A stretch of DNA of 41,287 nucleotides from Anaerotignum lactatifermentans (GTDB lineage Bacteria; Bacillota; Clostridia; Lachnospirales; Anaerotignaceae). Below, in pieces: positions 15,372 through 23,110 of this stretch (the stretch's first letter is position 1; the number at the start of each line of letters is the position of its first letter). Under the pieces are notes generated by a model. That model saw only the letters and a program-made list of their open reading frames with translations. It did no database searches and was not told the origin of the DNA. Both the position numbers and the translations under genes were made by a program. The stretch spans positions 1 to 41,287 of the forward strand of contig NZ_JACSNY010000017.1 of assembly GCF_016902535.1 (NCBI RefSeq), given 5' to 3'.

Positions 15372-15812
15372 TTATTCCGTAATATAGTAAGTAGCCGCCA
15401 TACGGGCCGCTTCCGTTTCGCCGCAGAAACAGACGATTTCCAGCCGCAGACGGCCTTTTTTCCGCTGCTGCCAGCTTTGGCGCAGGGCGTCTTTGGCCGC
15501 TTCGTCCGTACAGCGGCATTCCGCCCGGAAATCCGAAAGAATGGGCGCAAGATAGCGGATCTGGCTGCTCTGGACAACGATTTTCCCCTCCGGGTATTCC
15601 TCCCGAAAGTTGGCGTACATCATGGCCCAGCCGCAGACGGTCATAAGGCAGGAAATACTGCCTCCAAAGCCTGTATGCTTATCGTTCCGATTGGGCTCCA
15701 GAGGAACGGCCAGAGAGATGAATTCCGTTGTAAAAGAGAGTGTTTGTATCTCCATAGCCTTTGTTAAAGGGATCTCACGGTATAAAAAGTCAGTAAATTC
15801 CTGTGGTGTCAT
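15372..15812 (-). CDS. YiiD C-terminal-type thioesterase (hotdog fold)
   Basis: The 146-residue protein resembles the putative thioesterase domain of YiiD. Motifs are IPLTKAMEI near the start, VPLEPNRNDKHTGFGGSI (the substrate-pocket helix with Asn, Asp and His) and a YLAPILSDF strand. Hotdog thioesterases hydrolyse acyl-CoA or acyl-ACP; the substrate is unknown. It is the second gene of a minus-strand pair, overlapping the addB stop by 4 bp. No functional link with DNA repair is evident. Confidence 0.8.
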   Translation of the reverse strand: MTPQEFTDFLYREIPLTKAMEIQTLSFTTEFISLAVPLEPNRNDKHTGFGGSISCLMTVCGWAMMYANFREEYPEGKIVVQSSQIRYLAPILSDFRAECRCTDEAAKDALRQSWQQRKKGRLRLEIVCFCGETEAARMAATYYITE

Positions 15813-18800
15813 GTTTCCTGCTCCTTTTCTTCCTGTATTTTGTGGAGTTCCTCCCAGAAGGCGGCAGCATCCATTTTTTTCAGGTCCCGGTAATAGGGCC
15901 GGTCCTTGTAATCATAACGGCAGAGAGAGGCGTATTTGCAGTAAGTACAGGGCGTCTGATCCTTTTTCCGGTAGGGGGAAGGGGTGATGACGCCTTCTTT
16001 CATCTGCTCCCCGATCTTTGCCGCCTGCTGGACCACAAAATCCATCAGCAGATAATAATCCTGTTCCTCCGCCACATAGGAAGCGGCGGAAGGAGTGCCC
16101 CCCTTATTATATTTCAAGGGGATAATGGAGGAAGCCCCGGACAAAGGCGCGCCGGTCTTGGTGTCAAAAAGAGACAGATCCATGGCGCGGATGACTTCCT
16201 CCCGGTTCAAAATCAGACCGGACATCTGCATTTTTTCATACAGCTGATTCTGGATTTCTTCGGCGGTCATTTCTGTGGTGACGGCCAAAGTGGGGTCTGT
16301 GACCCGGAAATAGAAAACGCCGCCGGGGCGGTAGGCGAAACCATCGCCGCCCTGGGTCTTTAAAAAGGCGTCCAGATAGATCAGCAGCTGCATCTGTAAG
16401 CCATAATAAATATCCTGGAAATGGAAGGTCTTGCTGCCGGATTTATAGTCAATGATCTTTACATACCGTTTTCCGTCAGCGTCCAGCAGGTCCACCCGGT
16501 CGATCTTTCCCCGAAGGATGAGGCGGCTGCCGTCAGCCATGGAGATCACAATGGGCGGGAGAGATTCCTTCTGCCCAAAGCCCAGCTCAAAGGCTGTGGG
16601 AACGAAAAGGCCGCTTTGAATATGCTGGGCCAGCGTCCAGGCCGCCCGGAAGGAGATCCGTTTCAGCCGGCGGATCAGATACCGGTTGGCGGCGGAATCT
16701 AGCAGAATTTCACTGCCCAGCAGAGGAGCAGCCTGTTCCACAGCGGCAAAAACGCGGCGCTGGGTCTCCTCTTTGGTCAGGCTTTGCCAGGAAAGGCCTT
16801 CGTCTGCCAGTCCGGCGGCAAAGGTCTCCAGTACGCCGTGGAAGAGAACGCCCAGATCCGGCGTCCGCAGCTGATAAAGTTTCCGTTCCTCCGCTTTCAG
16901 GCCATATTCGGCGAAATAGGAGAAGGGACAGGCGGCAAATCGTTCCAGCCTGGAAACGCTGGAAAGGATATTCTTGCCAAAAAGGGATTTTGTGACCTTA
17001 GGCGAGAGCTTTTCCTGACGGATGTCGGCGGTCAGGCCTTCCAGCAGCAGGTCTTTTCGTTCCCGCCACTGGGGCGTTTCACAAAAGTAGCTGTAAATAT
17101 CCTGCCAGAGAGGAGACATACCCTCCTGTTTCGCCAGCTGTTCTCCCAGCCCGTGAAAGCAGGCGGTGGGGGACAGATTTTCCACAGCAAAAGCGTCCGG
17201 CTGTTCCGCCCTGAGGGTGGGGTACATCCGCAGAAGACGGTCCGCCAGAGAGGAAGGAAAAAGGGAATTTCCTTCCGTATCGCCGCAGGCATAGGTCAGG
17301 TACAATGCTTCGGAGGGCTTGGTCAGTCCGCGGTAAATGAGGAACTGTTCTTCATAAAGCCGTCGTTTCCCGTCGGGAGCCAGCTCCATGCCTTTTTGGG
17401 CCAGAGCTTCCCGTTCCGCCTCCGTAAAAATACCCTGGGGGGCGGCGGGAGAAGGCAGGACACCCTCATTGACCCCCAGCACAAAAAGTACACGGATTTC
17501 CGGCAGACGGCTTCGTTCCAGATCTCCGGCCACAAGAGTATCGGCGGAAGGGGGAATCATGCCTAAAGTGCTTTGTTCCAGCCCCGCCAGAAGAATCTTT
17601 GAAAATTCCTCCAGCGAAACATCTTCCTCCCCCAGAATTTCCACAGCTTTTTCCAGCACTTGCAGAAAGATCTGAAGAATCTGGCGGTGTTCCTCCGCCC
17701 GCTGGGGATTGCCCTTTTCCCGTTCCTGTTCCATCCACTGGGAAAGCTGTTCCCGAACAGGAAGCTCCTCCAGCATCAGCCGCAGGCTTTGGGCGAACTC
17801 TTTCAGGGGATAGGTCTTTCCCTTCTGAAAACGGAAAAAGTGGGAGAAGGGAGCCAGCACCTTTTCCTTCAGTTGGTTCATGGCGTCGCAGGCCTCCTCC
17901 TCGCCCGGAGCAAAGCCCCATTCCCAACGGGCTTTCCGCCATTTGTAGCTTTTGATGCCGTAGGCCAGAACATAATTTTCCAGAAGGTCTGTTTCCTCCT
18001 GTGTGATGCCTGTCAGGCCGGATTTCAGATAGGAGAAAATACCCTCATAGCCGAAATCATATCCCAGAGCATCCAGAAGGCCTCGCAGCAGGGCCAGCAG
18101 AGGATGGGCGGAAATATCCCGCCTTGTATCAATAAAGCAGGGGATGCCGTATTCCGGCAGGATGCCCCGCAGACTGCTTTCGTAAAGAGGCATGGCGTTG
18201 GTGACGATGGCCATATCCCGGTATCGCAGACCCTTTTCCCGCACCAGGCGGTTGATCTGGGCGGCGGCATACTGTACCTCCTCACTGCGGGTAGGGCAGG
18301 CGCAAAGATGGATGCCCTCATGATCCGGTGATTTTCTGCCGGAAACAAAGAAATAATTTTCCTCCAGAAAGCGAAGAGAGTCTGTTTTCGCCCGGAAATT
18401 CTGTCTGAAAAACAGGGGGCGTTCCAGAATGGTATGTGTCTCTTCCGCCAAAGAAATGAGGCTTTTTTTCGTGCGCCACGGCTCATAAAAGGCGGCATGA
18501 GGGGGCAGGAAGGGGACATAATAGACTCGTTCCGGCAAGGGCAGGGTAATGGTGACCCGTTTCGCCAGCCGCAGAAGCTGGGCGATGACATGGTATTCCT
18601 GAGGGGTAAAGCCATAGAACCCATCCAGCCAGACCTCTGTATCCGCCCAGGGCTGGGACTGTTCCAGTGTCTGGGAAAGTAGTGTCAGGGTTTCATCGCC
18701 GGAAAGGTAGTCCCGGTGTAGGAACTCCTGATAGGATTGGAAGATATGGGCCAGATCATGGAGCTTTCCGCGGGCAGGCAGGGAAAGTTCTTCGTCCTCC

Positions 18801-19222
18801 GCCATCTGGGCCAGCAGTTCCGGGGTGACGCCATAGCGGAAAAACTCCGTAATGGTCATGCCAAGCTGCTGCGCAAAGCCCTGTTTGTCCGTCATATGGC
18901 GGAAATAAGTCATTTCTTCCCGGAGGGAAAGCAGTACCTTTACCAGTGCCATTTGTTTTCCGGTATCGCCTAAAAGCACACGGCTGCCGCCGTTTTTGGA
19001 AAGAATCTGATAGGCCAGACGGCCGAAACTGAGGACTTCCGCCGTCAGGATGCCGCGGCGTTTGGTCATGGCGGTCAGATCCCGTTCTGCCTGGGAGGTG
19101 AACTGCTCCGGCACAATATAAAGCTGGCGGCCCGTATGGGCGGCCTGAGCGCGGATGATTTCTTCCATACAGTATTTTGTTTTTCCTGTGCCGGCGGCGC
19201 CGGCCAGAATCCGCAGGGGCAT
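15809..19222 (-). CDS. addB: ATP-dependent helicase/nuclease subunit B
   Basis: At 1137 residues this is full-length AddB, one half of the AddAB recombinational double-strand-break repair nuclease. The N-terminus MPLRILAGAAGTGKTKYC contains Walker A (8-15). The C-terminal RecB-like nuclease domain shows GKIDRVDLL and IIDYKSG with catalytic Asp and Lys. A 4Fe-4S staple is formed by a Cys in RFAACPFSYF and CTYCKYASLC. I chose the ATG at 19222 behind AAAGGAGGAG; an upstream in-frame start would extend past the promoter. The usual partner addA is not adjacent: a thioesterase follows instead. Confidence 0.95.
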   Translation of the reverse strand: MPLRILAGAAGTGKTKYCMEEIIRAQAAHTGRQLYIVPEQFTSQAERDLTAMTKRRGILTAEVLSFGRLAYQILSKNGGSRVLLGDTGKQMALVKVLLSLREEMTYFRHMTDKQGFAQQLGMTITEFFRYGVTPELLAQMAEDEELSLPARGKLHDLAHIFQSYQEFLHRDYLSGDETLTLLSQTLEQSQPWADTEVWLDGFYGFTPQEYHVIAQLLRLAKRVTITLPLPERVYYVPFLPPHAAFYEPWRTKKSLISLAEETHTILERPLFFRQNFRAKTDSLRFLEENYFFVSGRKSPDHEGIHLCACPTRSEEVQYAAAQINRLVREKGLRYRDMAIVTNAMPLYESSLRGILPEYGIPCFIDTRRDISAHPLLALLRGLLDALGYDFGYEGIFSYLKSGLTGITQEETDLLENYVLAYGIKSYKWRKARWEWGFAPGEEEACDAMNQLKEKVLAPFSHFFRFQKGKTYPLKEFAQSLRLMLEELPVREQLSQWMEQEREKGNPQRAEEHRQILQIFLQVLEKAVEILGEEDVSLEEFSKILLAGLEQSTLGMIPPSADTLVAGDLERSRLPEIRVLFVLGVNEGVLPSPAAPQGIFTEAEREALAQKGMELAPDGKRRLYEEQFLIYRGLTKPSEALYLTYACGDTEGNSLFPSSLADRLLRMYPTLRAEQPDAFAVENLSPTACFHGLGEQLAKQEGMSPLWQDIYSYFCETPQWRERKDLLLEGLTADIRQEKLSPKVTKSLFGKNILSSVSRLERFAACPFSYFAEYGLKAEERKLYQLRTPDLGVLFHGVLETFAAGLADEGLSWQSLTKEETQRRVFAAVEQAAPLLGSEILLDSAANRYLIRRLKRISFRAAWTLAQHIQSGLFVPTAFELGFGQKESLPPIVISMADGSRLILRGKIDRVDLLDADGKRYVKIIDYKSGSKTFHFQDIYYGLQMQLLIYLDAFLKTQGGDGFAYRPGGVFYFRVTDPTLAVTTEMTAEEIQNQLYEKMQMSGLILNREEVIRAMDLSLFDTKTGAPLSGASSIIPLKYNKGGTPSAASYVAEEQDYYLLMDFVVQQAAKIGEQMKEGVITPSPYRKKDQTPCTYCKYASLCRYDYKDRPYYRDLKKMDAAAFWEELHKIQEEKEQET

Positions 19223-19249
19223 AGCCACTCCTCCTTTCTCATTATGTTT

Positions 19250-19278
19250 ATGATACAAAAGGCGGCGTCTTTTTGCAA
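19250..19278 (-). promoter_or_regulatory. addB promoter
   Basis: On the minus strand TTGCAA (19273-19278) and TATCAT (19250-19255) are 17 bp apart. TTGCAA is its own reverse complement, so the same hexamer could also serve a rightward promoter with TAAAAA at 19296-19301 for the next gene; the rightward use is weak. Confidence 0.5.
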
Positions 19279-19355
19279 GAGGAAGGCCCAAGGCATAAAA
19301 AAAAGGAAAAAGGCATAAGGTATGGTAACGATAGTTTTCGGAAGGAGAAGGAAGG

Positions 19356-19778
19356 GTGCGTCATACAAAATTTGTGGTGGTAAAAATGAGAGAACTGCTG
19401 AAAACGGCGGTGTTCGCCGTGCTGGGCGTGGTGATTCTGGCGGGGCTGATTACATTTTTCCTGCGGATGGGCAGCGGCGAGGAAAGCGCCGGACTTTACC
19501 GGGACGGCAGCTATGAGGCAGCTCTGGAGACGGGAAGTGTGGACGCTGTGGTCTGCGTCCAGATCGAGAAGGGCAAGGTGAAAGATGTGACCTTAAAAGA
19601 AACGTCGGAGGCCCTGACGGTGATGTATCCGCTGGTGGAAACGGCAGTGGAGGAAGTCCGGCAGGAGGTAAAAGGAAAAGCGCCGGACCTGGAAGATACA
19701 GCCCAGTGGGATACATATTCCCAGCAGACGGTATGGGAGGCTGTGGCGCAGTGTCTTTCGGAGGCCAGAACAAAATAG
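19356..19778 (+). CDS. Membrane-anchored FMN-binding-like protein
   Basis: The 140-residue product has one N-terminal membrane span (about residues 14-34, LLKTAVFAVLGVVILAG). An outer domain starting GLYRDGSYEAALETG and continuing VVCVQIEKGKVKDVTLKET resembles the FMN-binding domain of Rnf/Nqr-type and related proteins (DGxY, then GxI/V-xDV). The flavinylation threonine motif is not clear, so flavin binding is tentative. GTG 19356 is preferred because GGAAGGAG is 8 bp upstream; ATG 19386 would cut off only ten residues. It is a single gene transcribed divergently from addB. Confidence 0.65.
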   Translation: MRHTKFVVVKMRELLKTAVFAVLGVVILAGLITFFLRMGSGEESAGLYRDGSYEAALETGSVDAVVCVQIEKGKVKDVTLKETSEALTVMYPLVETAVEEVRQEVKGKAPDLEDTAQWDTYSQQTVWEAVAQCLSEARTK

Positions 19779-19856
19779 CGGGGGAAGAAGGATGGTGGAA
19801 ACACCATCTTTTTCTAATGGGAAAAAGACGGCAGAGGGGAAAAATGACGAAAAATG

Positions 19857-19885
19857 TTGATGAACGGGGGAAAATCCCGTATAAT
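19857..19885 (+). promoter_or_regulatory. Promoter of the rsmB-thiN operon
   Basis: TTGATG (19857-19862) and TATAAT (19880-19885) are 17 bp apart, 57 bp before rsmB. No other good promoter is seen before thiN. Confidence 0.75.
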
Positions 19886-19941
19886 AATAAGTTGATAAAC
19901 AGACAGAATATCCCTTTGGGGAAGAAACAGGGAGCAGGAGA

Positions 19942-21285
19942 ATGATACAGATCAATCCCAGAGAGATCGCGGCGGAGGCCATGGTGCAGATCATGGCGGA
20001 GGGGGCCTATAATAATGGCGCTCTGCGCAGGCTTTTGCGTCAGAACGGGGCCATGTCCAGACAGGATCGAGCCTTTGTGACGGAGGTCGTCAACGGAACG
20101 CTGCGCAATCTTTACTATGTAGACTATATTTTGAATACCATTTCCAAGGTACGGACGGAAAAAATGAAGCCGTGGATTCTGGCGGTGCTGCGGACGGCCC
20201 TTTACCAGATGTATTTCATGCATACCCCTGACGCGGCGGCCTGCAACGAGGCCGTAAAGCTGGCTGGAGAGCGGGGATACGCCAAGCTGGGTGGCTTTGT
20301 CAACGGCGTACTGCGTTCCGCCGGGCGGCAGAAGGGGCAGATTGCTCTGCCGGAAAAGGGAACGGCGGAATATCTGCATGTGTACTATTCCCATCCCCTT
20401 TGGCTGGTGAAAATGTGGATGGCTTATTACGGTTATAAATTTACGGAAGCATTGTGCCGGGCCGACAATAAGGCGCCGGATGTGACCATTCGGGTCAATA
20501 CCTTGAAAACAGACAGAGAAGGCCTGAAAAAAGCGCTGGAGGAAAGGGGCGTTCAGGTGACGTTGGGAAAAATGCCCCATGCCCTGCATTTAAGCGGTAC
20601 GGCGGATCTGGGACGGATGGATCTGTTTCTGGAGGGCATGTTCCACGTGCAGGACGAAAGCTCTCAGGCGGCTGCCGCTTTGCTGGCACCGAAAAAAGGG
20701 GAGCGTGTGCTGGATCTTTGTGCCGCACCCGGTGGAAAGAGCTTTACCATGGCCCAGGATATGGAAAATGACGGCCTGATTGTGGCGAGAGATATTTATG
20801 AGCATAAGATCGAATTGATCCGGCAGGGGGCTCAGCGTCTGGGCATCGAAAACATTACGGCCCAGCAGAGGGATGCCGCCCTGTGGGACGAGGACAGCGC
20901 GGCGGCTTTTGACCGTGTGCTGGTGGATGCGCCCTGCTCCGGGCTGGGACTGCTGCGGAAAAAACCGGATATCCGGCTGAAAAAAGACGGACAGGAGATT
21001 GACCAGCTCATTGGGATACAGCGGCAGATTCTGGATACGGCGGCGGGATATGTAAAGCCCGGCGGCGTTATGGTATACAGTACCTGCACTTTGAGCAGGA
21101 AAGAAAACGAGAAAAATGTGCAGTGGTTTTTGGAGAAACATCCGGAGTTTTCCGGTGAGGTGGCAGCGCCTTTTCTGCCGGAAAGCATGACGACGGAGAA
21201 GGACAGCTGTATGGTGACGCTGTTTCCTCAGATACAGGGGACAGACGGGTTCTTTATGGCCCGGCTGGTAAAGAAAGGATCGTGA
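19942..21285 (+). CDS. rsmB: 16S rRNA (cytosine-967-C5)-methyltransferase RsmB
   Basis: This 447-residue enzyme has an N-terminal NusB-like helical domain (1-140) and a C-terminal SAM-dependent methyltransferase domain. The SAM motif is VLDLCAAPGGKSF. The two catalytic cysteines lie in VDAPCSG and YSTCTL. The length and NusB-plus-Nol1/Nop2 layout are diagnostic. It is first in a seven-gene operon that also includes the 23S/tRNA methylase rlmN and the 30S assembly GTPase rsgA. AGGAG precedes the ATG. Confidence 0.96.
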   Translation: MIQINPREIAAEAMVQIMAEGAYNNGALRRLLRQNGAMSRQDRAFVTEVVNGTLRNLYYVDYILNTISKVRTEKMKPWILAVLRTALYQMYFMHTPDAAACNEAVKLAGERGYAKLGGFVNGVLRSAGRQKGQIALPEKGTAEYLHVYYSHPLWLVKMWMAYYGYKFTEALCRADNKAPDVTIRVNTLKTDREGLKKALEERGVQVTLGKMPHALHLSGTADLGRMDLFLEGMFHVQDESSQAAAALLAPKKGERVLDLCAAPGGKSFTMAQDMENDGLIVARDIYEHKIELIRQGAQRLGIENITAQQRDAALWDEDSAAAFDRVLVDAPCSGLGLLRKKPDIRLKKDGQEIDQLIGIQRQILDTAAGYVKPGGVMVYSTCTLSRKENEKNVQWFLEKHPEFSGEVAAPFLPESMTTEKDSCMVTLFPQIQGTDGFFMARLVKKGS

Positions 21286-21288
21286 AGC

Positions 21289-22323
21289 ATGGAGAAACAG
21301 GATATCAAGTCCATGACGCTGGGGGAACTGCAGGCGCTCATGGCACAGATGGGAGAGGCAAAGTTCCGTGCAAAGCAGATCTTTGGCTGGCTCCATGAAA
21401 AACAGGTCTCCTCTTTTTCTGAGATGACCAATCTTTCTCAGGCATTGCGGACAAAGCTGGAGGCGGAGACGAAGATCGGCGGCGTGACCATGGTGGAGCG
21501 GCTTCTTTCCAGAGAGGATGGCACCAGAAAGTATCTGTTTGCCCTGGAAAACGGCTCTGTCATCGAAAGCGTGCTGATGCAGTATGATTATGGCAATACG
21601 GTCTGTGTTTCCACCCAGGCGGGCTGCCGTATGGGCTGCCGGTTCTGTGCCTCTACGCTGGACGGGGTGGAACGAAGTCTGACGGCATCGGAAATGCTTT
21701 CTCAGGTTTATGAGATACAGAAGGATCTGGGACGGCGGATCTCAGGCGTTGTGCTCATGGGCAGCGGAGAGCCTTTGGATAATTATGAAAACGTTTTGCG
21801 TTTTCTCCGTCTGTTAAACGATCCTTCGGGGCAGAATATGGGACAGAGACATATGACGTTGTCTACCTGCGGACTCATTGACAAAATTTATGATCTGGCG
21901 GAGGAAAATTTGCAGATTACGCTGGCGGTTTCCCTTCACGCGCCCAATGACGAGATCCGGCGGCAGATCATGCCGGTGGCAAAGGCCAATCCCATGGACC
22001 GGCTGCTAAAGGCCTGTGTGGATTACGCCAACCATACCAAACGGCGGATTACCTTTGAATACGCTTTGATTCAGGGAGTTAATGACAGTGACGCCTGTGC
22101 CAGAGAATTGGGGGCAAAGCTCCATGGTACGCTCTGCCATGTGAATCTGATTCCCATGAATCCGGTAAAGGAACGGGATTTTACCAAAAGCTCGGCGGCG
22201 CAGGTACAGCGTTTCGCCCAGCTGGTACAGCAAAGCGGTGTGGAAACCACCATCCGCAGGAGACTGGGCAGCGATATTGATGCAGCCTGTGGTCAGCTGC
22301 GGCGGAAATATATGCAGAAATAA
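21289..22323 (+). CDS. rlmN: Dual-specificity rRNA/tRNA adenine-C2 methyltransferase RlmN
   Basis: The 344-residue radical-SAM enzyme has the 4Fe-4S motif CX3CX2C at Cys113, Cys117 and Cys120 (AGCRMGCRFC). It also has GSGEPLDNYENV and SLHAPNDEIR, and a late conserved Cys in IDAACGQLR that forms the methyl-relay/resolving pair. RlmN methylates A2503 of 23S rRNA and A37 of some tRNAs. It starts 3 bp after rsmB. The N-terminal helical domain is intact. Confidence 0.97.
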   Translation: MEKQDIKSMTLGELQALMAQMGEAKFRAKQIFGWLHEKQVSSFSEMTNLSQALRTKLEAETKIGGVTMVERLLSREDGTRKYLFALENGSVIESVLMQYDYGNTVCVSTQAGCRMGCRFCASTLDGVERSLTASEMLSQVYEIQKDLGRRISGVVLMGSGEPLDNYENVLRFLRLLNDPSGQNMGQRHMTLSTCGLIDKIYDLAEENLQITLAVSLHAPNDEIRRQIMPVAKANPMDRLLKACVDYANHTKRRITFEYALIQGVNDSDACARELGAKLHGTLCHVNLIPMNPVKERDFTKSSAAQVQRFAQLVQQSGVETTIRRRLGSDIDAACGQLRRKYMQK

Positions 22324-22369
22324 GAATCTGTTTTCATAGGGCTTTGGAGAGAAGCAGGAGGTGGAGAAA

Positions 22370-23095
22370 ATGAAGGCAGTCGGGATCACCGACATCGGCA
22401 GGTGTCGGAAAAATAACGAAGACGCTTATTATGTGGCGGAAGAAGGCGCACCTATGGAGCATCTGTATCTTGTGGCAGACGGCATGGGCGGCTGTAACGC
22501 GGGAGAAGTAGCCAGCAGCGGCGCCATCCGGGCATTTTTGCGATATGTGGAAGAACATCGGGAAGAAGGTATGGAGATCCCTGATTTGATCGCCGGCGGA
22601 TTTCAGGCGGCCAATCAGGATGTGTTCCGGCAATCTAATTCCGCCAGTGAGTTTGCGGAAATGGGAACGACCATGGTGGCGGCAGTCATCAAAGAGGACA
22701 GAGTGTATATCGCTTATGTGGGAGACAGCCGGGCCTACCTGATGCGCCAGGGAAGTCTGGAGGCGGTGACCACAGACCATTCCTACGTAATGGAACTGGT
22801 AAAAATGGGTACGATTACAAAAGAGGAAGCGGCAAAACATCCCAAACGCAATATCATTACCCGTGCCGTGGGCATTAAGGATACGGTGGAGATCGACACC
22901 GTGCTGGAGGATGTGCAGGCGGGAGATATGCTCCTGCTGTGTACGGACGGCCTTTCCGGCATGCTGCGGGACGAGGAGATGGAGGCTGTGCTGCGGGCGG
23001 AACTGCCTTTGGAGAAAAAGGCGCAGAAGCTGGTGGCGCTGGCCAATGAACACGGCGGGTATGACAATATATCCCTGGTTTTGATCGAGATATAG
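22370..23095 (+). CDS. prpC: PP2C-family Ser/Thr phosphatase (PrpC/Stp type)
   Basis: This 241-residue protein shows the bacterial PP2C motifs that bind two or three metal ions: RKNNEDAYY, LVADGMGGCNAGEVAS, GDSRAYL, TDGLSGML and GGYDNISLVL. It dephosphorylates substrates of the PASTA kinase encoded next, 15 bp downstream; the pair is a conserved regulatory module of cell-wall growth and division in Bacillota. I chose ATG 22370 with AGGAGGTGG upstream; a GTG at 22361 would sit inside that site. Confidence 0.95.
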   Translation: MKAVGITDIGRCRKNNEDAYYVAEEGAPMEHLYLVADGMGGCNAGEVASSGAIRAFLRYVEEHREEGMEIPDLIAGGFQAANQDVFRQSNSASEFAEMGTTMVAAVIKEDRVYIAYVGDSRAYLMRQGSLEAVTTDHSYVMELVKMGTITKEEAAKHPKRNIITRAVGIKDTVEIDTVLEDVQAGDMLLLCTDGLSGMLRDEEMEAVLRAELPLEKKAQKLVALANEHGGYDNISLVLIEI

Positions 23096-23110
23096 GAGGG
23101 AGAAAATTAA

